From positions 1 through 9,581 of the forward strand of contig SAAR01000123.1 in the NCBI GenBank assembly GCA_009916335.1: 9,581 nt of DNA, in the 5' to 3' direction. This DNA comes from Erysipelotrichia bacterium. GTDB lineage: Bacteria > Bacillota_I > Bacilli_A > Erysipelotrichales > Erysipelotrichaceae. The notes below the pieces were generated by a model, which saw only the letters and a list, made by a program, of their open reading frames with translations, was not told where the DNA came from and searched no databases. The position numbers and the translations under genes were made by a program. Each line of letters begins with the position of its first letter. Position 1 is the stretch's first letter. Shown piece by piece: positions 6,065 to 9,581 of this stretch.

Positions 6065-7201
6065 ATGAAAGTAACCCAATTATACGCGCTCGTTAACTCA
6101 GTCACTAAAGAAGTGTTGGGCGAAACTGCCGTTGTTAATGAAGATCTTTCCAATATTGTTGATGTTGGTAAAGCGGTAATGGATCAGCAAAACGGCGTAG
6201 ATAATTACGTTCGTAAATTGGTTGACCATATCGGGAAAGTGATCTTTGTTAATCGCGCATATGCAGGCGGTGCGCCGTCCGTTCTCATGGATTCGTGGGA
6301 ATTTGGTAGTGTACTGGAAAAAGTTTCTGCTGACCTGCCAGAAGCGTCAGAAAATGATAGCTGGAATTTGCAGGACGGGCAGGACTATCCGCAGGATGTT
6401 TTTTATCAGCCTAAAGTGGAAGCGAAATTTTATAACTCAAAAGTTACTTTTGAAGTTAAAATGTCGTTTGCAGAAAAACAGGTTAAATCCGCGTTTTCCA
6501 GCGCTGAACAGCTTAACGGCTTTATTTCCATGCTGGTCACTGCCGTAGAAAACAGTCTTACTGTTAAGCTGGATGCGCTTATTATGCGCGCTATTAATAA
6601 CATGACGGGCGAAATCATTAGCGGCGCTGATGCTAATCAGGCGATTAACCTTCTGGCTGGTTTCAATGCCGGACGTACTACCCCGCTGACTGCTGCCGCT
6701 GCAATTACTAACCCTGATTTTATCCGTTATGCGTCCTATCAAATCGGCCTGTTTACTCAGCGTATGGGTAAAATTTCTACCCTGTTTAACGCAGGCGGTA
6801 AAGCGCGTTTTACGCCGAAAGATAAAATGCACGTTGTTCTGTTGTCAGATTTTAGTGCTGCCGCTGGCGTGTATCTTGATTCTGATACTCAGAACAAAGA
6901 TCTGGTAGCGCTGCCTGACCATGAAAGCGTCCCATATTGGCAGGGTAGCGGCACTGGTTACACCTTTGCCGATGTTTCCACCATCGATATTAAAACGGCG
7001 TCAGGCGCTACCGTGAAACAGTCGGGCATTATCGGCGTTATCTTTGACCGTGACGCGGTAGGCGTGGCAAATCTGGATCGCCGCGTTACCACAGCATATA
7101 ATGCGCGGGCAGAGTTTTACACTAATTTCTACAAACTGGATGCGGGTTTCTTCAATGACACCTCAGAAAACTTTGTAGTTTTCTATGTTGCTGACGAATA
7201 A
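6065..7201 (+). CDS. Major capsid protein (phi29 gp8-type)
   Basis: This 378-residue protein most likely builds the icosahedral or prolate shell with an HK97-type fold. The N-terminal region 'VNEDLSNIVDVGKAV' (24-38), 'VDNYVRKLVDHIGKVIFVNRAY' (45-66) and 'SVLMDSWEFGSVLEKV' (72-87) fit capsid proteins of phi29-like phages, as do 'ADLPEASENDSWNLQDGQ' (89-106) and 'FYNSKVTFEVKMSFAEKQVK' (122-141). The C-terminal 'YNARAEFYTNFYKLDAGFFND' (345-365) is typical of the end of the main capsid fold. It is shorter than phi29 gp8 (448 residues), whose C-terminal immunoglobulin-like domain is missing. Codon use differs from the neighbours: CTG for leucine and GC-rich codons are common, with 48% GC in 6481-6540 against 20% in 9121-9180. 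No scaffolding gene precedes it, unlike phi29. A private promoter and the terminator at 7214 bracket it. Confidence 0.9.
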   Translation: MKVTQLYALVNSVTKEVLGETAVVNEDLSNIVDVGKAVMDQQNGVDNYVRKLVDHIGKVIFVNRAYAGGAPSVLMDSWEFGSVLEKVSADLPEASENDSWNLQDGQDYPQDVFYQPKVEAKFYNSKVTFEVKMSFAEKQVKSAFSSAEQLNGFISMLVTAVENSLTVKLDALIMRAINNMTGEIISGADANQAINLLAGFNAGRTTPLTAAAAITNPDFIRYASYQIGLFTQRMGKISTLFNAGGKARFTPKDKMHVVLLSDFSAAAGVYLDSDTQNKDLVALPDHESVPYWQGSGTGYTFADVSTIDIKTASGATVKQSGIIGVIFDRDAVGVANLDRRVTTAYNARAEFYTNFYKLDAGFFNDTSENFVVFYVADE

Positions 7202-7213
7202 ACAGCAATAAAT

Positions 7214-7243
7214 AAAAAGGCTGGCTAAATGCTGGCCTTTTTT
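7214..7243 (+). terminator. Intrinsic transcription terminator after the capsid gene
   Basis: A 12-pair stem (7214-7225 with 7231-7242; two G-U pairs) closes a TAAAT loop and runs into six Ts (7238-7243). The 5' arm begins with five As, so it could also end transcription in the opposite direction, although no - strand gene is seen. It lies 12 bases after the capsid stop and only 13 before the next gene, so tail-gene expression would depend on read-through or a weak internal promoter. Confidence 0.88.
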
Positions 7244-7256
7244 CTATGGAGGTTTT

Positions 7257-7694
7257 ATGATTCTTAACTTGTTTAAAACAAATGATAGTGACAATGTTAT
7301 TAATAAAACTATTACTAATAAACTTGCTATCAATATTAATCTTAAACGTGATATTGATGTTATTTCTCCGCGCCTTGTTATTCGTGATTCTGCGTCAATT
7401 AATATTAATGCGTTTAATTACTGCCAGATTGAGGAATTAAATAGATTCTATTTTATTCGCTCAATTAATAATATGGGCGGTAATTTGTGGGAAGTTATTT
7501 GTGAATGTGATGTTTTAGAAACGTATAAAGCAGATATTATTTCCAGTAGGGCGCGTTATTATAGAAACATAAGGAACGGCGATTATTATCAGGGAACGAT
7601 TGACACATCTTCATTAAAAACCATAAGTAAACATATTAGTAATAAAGGTTTTGAAGAAGGTACAGCATTAATTTTAACAACTATTGGGGGTTAA
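7257..7694 (+). CDS. Tail-knob N-terminal domain protein (gp9-like first part)
   Basis: This 145-residue product looks like the N-terminal domain of phi29-type tail knob proteins. The recognisable core is 'FNYCQIEELNRFYFIRSI' (53-70) followed by 'NLWEVICECDVLETYKADI' (76-94), which corresponds to the gp9 stretch ending 'FEIDVLQTWMFNI'. It ends at 'GTALILTTIGG', the kind of strand that in relatives continues into the next knob domain. GGAGG at 7248-7252, four bases before the ATG, is a strong ribosome site. It sits just behind the capsid terminator. The frame closes (TAA 7692-7694) right after GGGGG, and the following frame encodes the remainder of a knob protein, so the gene may be one part of a split or frameshifted gene. 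Function in tail assembly or host contact is well supported; independence as a gene is not. Confidence 0.72.
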   Translation: MILNLFKTNDSDNVINKTITNKLAININLKRDIDVISPRLVIRDSASININAFNYCQIEELNRFYFIRSINNMGGNLWEVICECDVLETYKADIISSRARYYRNIRNGDYYQGTIDTSSLKTISKHISNKGFEEGTALILTTIGG

Positions 7695-7695
7695 T

Positions 7696-9453
7696 ATGTC
7701 AGTTTATACATTCACTGATACAGATATTAAATATAATTTCCCTGTTGGCGTCACTGGTACACTTAATGGTAATATTATTAACGTTGGTGATATGGCTACA
7801 ACTGGCGATATAATTAAAATCGAGTGTGGGGCAAATAAAAAGATACGTGTAATAAATGGTTCACCATTTTGCCAATTTCAAAATCAGGGAACTGGCGCAA
7901 TTGAGCAGAAATTTATTGTTTCATCTGATTTAAAAACCGCAACATTAACAATGCCAGATGTTAATATAGTTTATGGTGAATTAGCCGTTGCATATGATAA
8001 TATTGTTGTAGAAGTTGGCTACACAATAAAGCAAACTGATTTAGATAATATATATAATGGTGGCGGTAAATTATTTATAAAAGGTGTTGCCGCCGTTGTC
8101 GGTAGCGTCATTAACTATGGTGATGTTGTAAGGTTTGACGCTCTTTCAGGTAAAGAGTTTTATATGTATGCTCTGGATATGTGGACAAATATTCCTAGCG
8201 CATATTTTGCGGGTCGTACCAGCTCTGGCGGGGTTCATCAAACTAAAAATTTCACATTATCAGAAAATAAATTATCGGTTAATGGGGTTCTTAATAAACC
8301 ATCGTCAGGAACTTTTAATAGCATTGTTGTTAAAACAAATGCCGTTGTTCTTCCCGCCGATTATGTTATTACTCAGGCCGATATAACCCAATTAAATGAT
8401 AGTGGGGTTGTATTAAAAGTTAATGATGTTGTTGCTATTGTGGGTACGGAAATAAGAGTTGGGGATAATCTAATCGCTACCGCTGGCAATGGTTTAGAAT
8501 TTTATGAAATTGTTGTAAGTCAATTCGTTAAATATAGTAGCATTTATTTTAGTGGGCGTTCAGGAAGTGGGCAGGTAATTAACTTAGGATTCACATTATC
8601 TAGTGATAATAAAACAGCTTCACTAGTGTTTAATAAGCCTGATACTAGCTGGACGGCTAGCAGTGTTATTAGTTTAACAAAACAGGTTACTAGCGTAATA
8701 GGCTCAAATAATGTTTATTCAATAAATGATGAACAACTTAAAGAGGTTAATAATAAGCGATTTGTTTTACAGGGTAATCCACCAACATTATTGGATTATG
8801 GGCAATATATTTTAAGTGTATTGCAACTACCTTTTAAATTGCCTGATGAATACTTATTAGCCCCTGAAAAAATTAGACTAGCCAACGTATCAATAGATGT
8901 TAATGGTGTTGTTGTTAATACCGATAATATAACAATTGATTTAGGTGAAATTTTTACACCTAACGATAATAATAATTTTATTGATTATTATAACACAACA
9001 GCATTATTACATTTACCTAGAATTAACCCTATAAACATAGCGTTAGAATATGTAATAGGTAAAACAATTAATATCAAATATTCTGTAGATTGTTATACAG
9101 GTTTAGCAACAGTAAATATTAAATCGAATGATAGTGATTTAAATATTTCTATGGAAAAAGTAGATATAGGTATTAATTTACCTATGGCTAACACAATTAC
9201 AGGGCAAACTGTAGATAATAGTAATATATCGGTTGGGGGTGATAATGGTGTTGTAACACCATTCATTGAAATTATTAGAAATGAAGTGTTATTAAAAGAT
9301 GGATTCTTTACTATCCCTGTTATTGATGAAAGTGATTTATCATCTGCGTCAGGTTATATACGGGTTGAAGATGTTAATTTAATCGGCGATACTATGCTTA
9401 CAGAAAAAGAAAGTATCATTAGTAAACTCAAATCAGGAGTAATTTTAAAATGA
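7696..9453 (+). CDS. Tail-knob protein, gp9-like remainder with three tandem repeats
   Basis: This 585-residue protein has two parts. Residues 4-357 hold three tandem ~105-117-residue beta-rich repeats plus a partial fourth; each begins with a Y-(T/V/S)-(I/F) segment and a short helix. Residues about 360-585 resemble the distal part of phi29-type knob proteins: 'DYYNTTALLHLPRINPI' (430-446), 'VIGKTINIKYSVDCYTGLA' (453-471), 'PFIEIIR' (522-528), and the terminal 'GYIRVEDVNLIGDTMLTEKESIISKLKSGVIL' pattern (553-584; written in part elsewhere as 'LKSGVIL'), a common end of such proteins. The repeats probably display surface-binding modules. The ATG at 7696 follows GGGGG at 7686-7690; a TTG at 7684 is less likely. 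The gene is very AT-rich. Loss of one G at 7686-7690 would join it to the preceding frame as a ~731-residue knob protein. Confidence 0.78.
   Translation: MSVYTFTDTDIKYNFPVGVTGTLNGNIINVGDMATTGDIIKIECGANKKIRVINGSPFCQFQNQGTGAIEQKFIVSSDLKTATLTMPDVNIVYGELAVAYDNIVVEVGYTIKQTDLDNIYNGGGKLFIKGVAAVVGSVINYGDVVRFDALSGKEFYMYALDMWTNIPSAYFAGRTSSGGVHQTKNFTLSENKLSVNGVLNKPSSGTFNSIVVKTNAVVLPADYVITQADITQLNDSGVVLKVNDVVAIVGTEIRVGDNLIATAGNGLEFYEIVVSQFVKYSSIYFSGRSGSGQVINLGFTLSSDNKTASLVFNKPDTSWTASSVISLTKQVTSVIGSNNVYSINDEQLKEVNNKRFVLQGNPPTLLDYGQYILSVLQLPFKLPDEYLLAPEKIRLANVSIDVNGVVVNTDNITIDLGEIFTPNDNNNFIDYYNTTALLHLPRINPINIALEYVIGKTINIKYSVDCYTGLATVNIKSNDSDLNISMEKVDIGINLPMANTITGQTVDNSNISVGGDNGVVTPFIEIIRNEVLLKDGFFTIPVIDESDLSSASGYIRVEDVNLIGDTMLTEKESIISKLKSGVILK
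7705..8766 (+). repeat. Three tandem protein-coding repeats and a partial fourth
   Basis: Repeat 1 covers about 7705-8019, repeat 2 8020-8361 and repeat 3 8362-8712; a partial fourth copy covers 8716-8766. Shared marks are the openings 'YTFTDTDI', 'YTIKQTDL', 'YVITQADI' and 'YSINDEQL', then a 'VG.VI..GD'-type beta segment, and in repeats 2 and 3 'AYFAGRTSSG' against 'IYFSGRSGSG' followed by 'FTLS'. The repetition is clear in protein but diverged in DNA, so the duplications are old. The fourth is cut off where the knob-like region starts. Confidence 0.72.
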
Positions 9454-9581
9454 TTATTGAACAAGCTAAAAAATATTTAGGCATTAATTACGATGGTAAA
9501 ATTAAAATTATGGATTATTATAATGCTAATTGTTACCCGCTGGTAAAGAAAAGCCGCAAATATAAAATTAAGCCCAATGAT
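9450..9581 (+). CDS. Partial gene: putative cell-wall hydrolase (cut by window edge)
   Basis: Only the first 44 residues are present. 'IIEQAKKYLGINYDGKIKIMDYYNANCYPLVKKSRKYKIKPND' is too long to quote as proof in full, so the key points are: 'AKKYLG' (6-11), 'IMDYYN' (20-25) and the lysine-rich 'YKIKPND' (38-44). This spacing resembles the N terminus of phage NlpC/P60- or CHAP-like peptidoglycan hydrolases, in which a catalytic Trp-Cys would follow directly after the window end. It could be a tail-associated wall-piercing enzyme, as phi29 gp13 is, or the endolysin. The ATG overlaps the knob stop (ATGA) and AGGAG at 9435-9439 is the ribosome site, so the start is secure. No catalytic residue is visible, so the assignment is tentative. 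Confidence 0.5.
   Translation, partial: MIIEQAKKYLGINYDGKIKIMDYYNANCYPLVKKSRKYKIKPND

Noticed and set aside
6437..6832. Open frame of 131 codons on the - strand inside the capsid gene
   Set aside because: It lies wholly within a clearly recognised capsid gene, has no ribosome site or family likeness, and follows from the capsid codon pattern. Other - strand frames (453-647, 4054-4311, 5704-6003, 6430-6618) fail for the same reasons.
7600..7627. Possible promoter TTGACA with CATAAG before the second knob frame
   Set aside because: The -35 is perfect but the -10 lacks the key first and last T and the spacer is 16 bp; weak evidence. A second TTGACA at 2961-2966 has no -10 at all.

Overview
The window is part of a small, AT-rich, tailed bacteriophage genome of the phi29 type: short tail, linear DNA, replication primed by a terminal protein. 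Recognisable here are a terminal-protein candidate, a protein-primed family B DNA polymerase, a gp16-type packaging ATPase, a gp10-type connector, a gp11-type collar protein, a major capsid protein and gp9-type tail-knob modules. All genes lie on the + strand and are packed tightly, with three ATGA start/stop overlaps and most other gaps of 1-2 bases. The sigma70-like promoters, strong Shine-Dalgarno sites and CTG-rich capsid codon use fit an enterobacterial host, which would be notable because most characterised phi29-like phages infect Gram-positive bacteria. The host assignment is inference. The layout may match the few very small podoviruses reported from Salmonella/E. coli (I recall phage astrithr), but I cannot verify that here.

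Layout. Positions 1-223 are non-coding, with a perfect dyad, 11-bp-phased direct repeats, an isolated G-rich tract and a good extended -10 promoter. Positions 224-3139 form the replication module: a small putative helix-turn-helix protein, the terminal protein and the DNA polymerase. Positions 3136-5487 carry the packaging ATPase, a one-helix holin-like membrane protein and the connector. Positions 5489-7201 carry the lower collar and the major capsid protein. The capsid gene has its own predicted promoter (inside the collar gene), a strong ribosome binding site and an intrinsic terminator just after it, so it may be made from a private, abundant transcript. Positions 7257-9453 carry a tail-knob protein split into two reading frames at a run of five Gs, the second frame holding three tandem beta-rich repeats. 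From 9450 a cell-wall-hydrolase-like gene begins and is cut by the window edge.

How they fit together. The terminal protein and polymerase would replicate the linear genome from its ends. The ATPase would pump DNA through the connector into the capsid shell. Collar and knob proteins would build the short tail, and the repeats and hydrolase candidate would serve host contact and wall passage or lysis. No scaffolding protein, phi29-like single-stranded-DNA-binding protein, packaging RNA or inverted terminal repeat is recognisable in the window; these may lie outside it or be absent.
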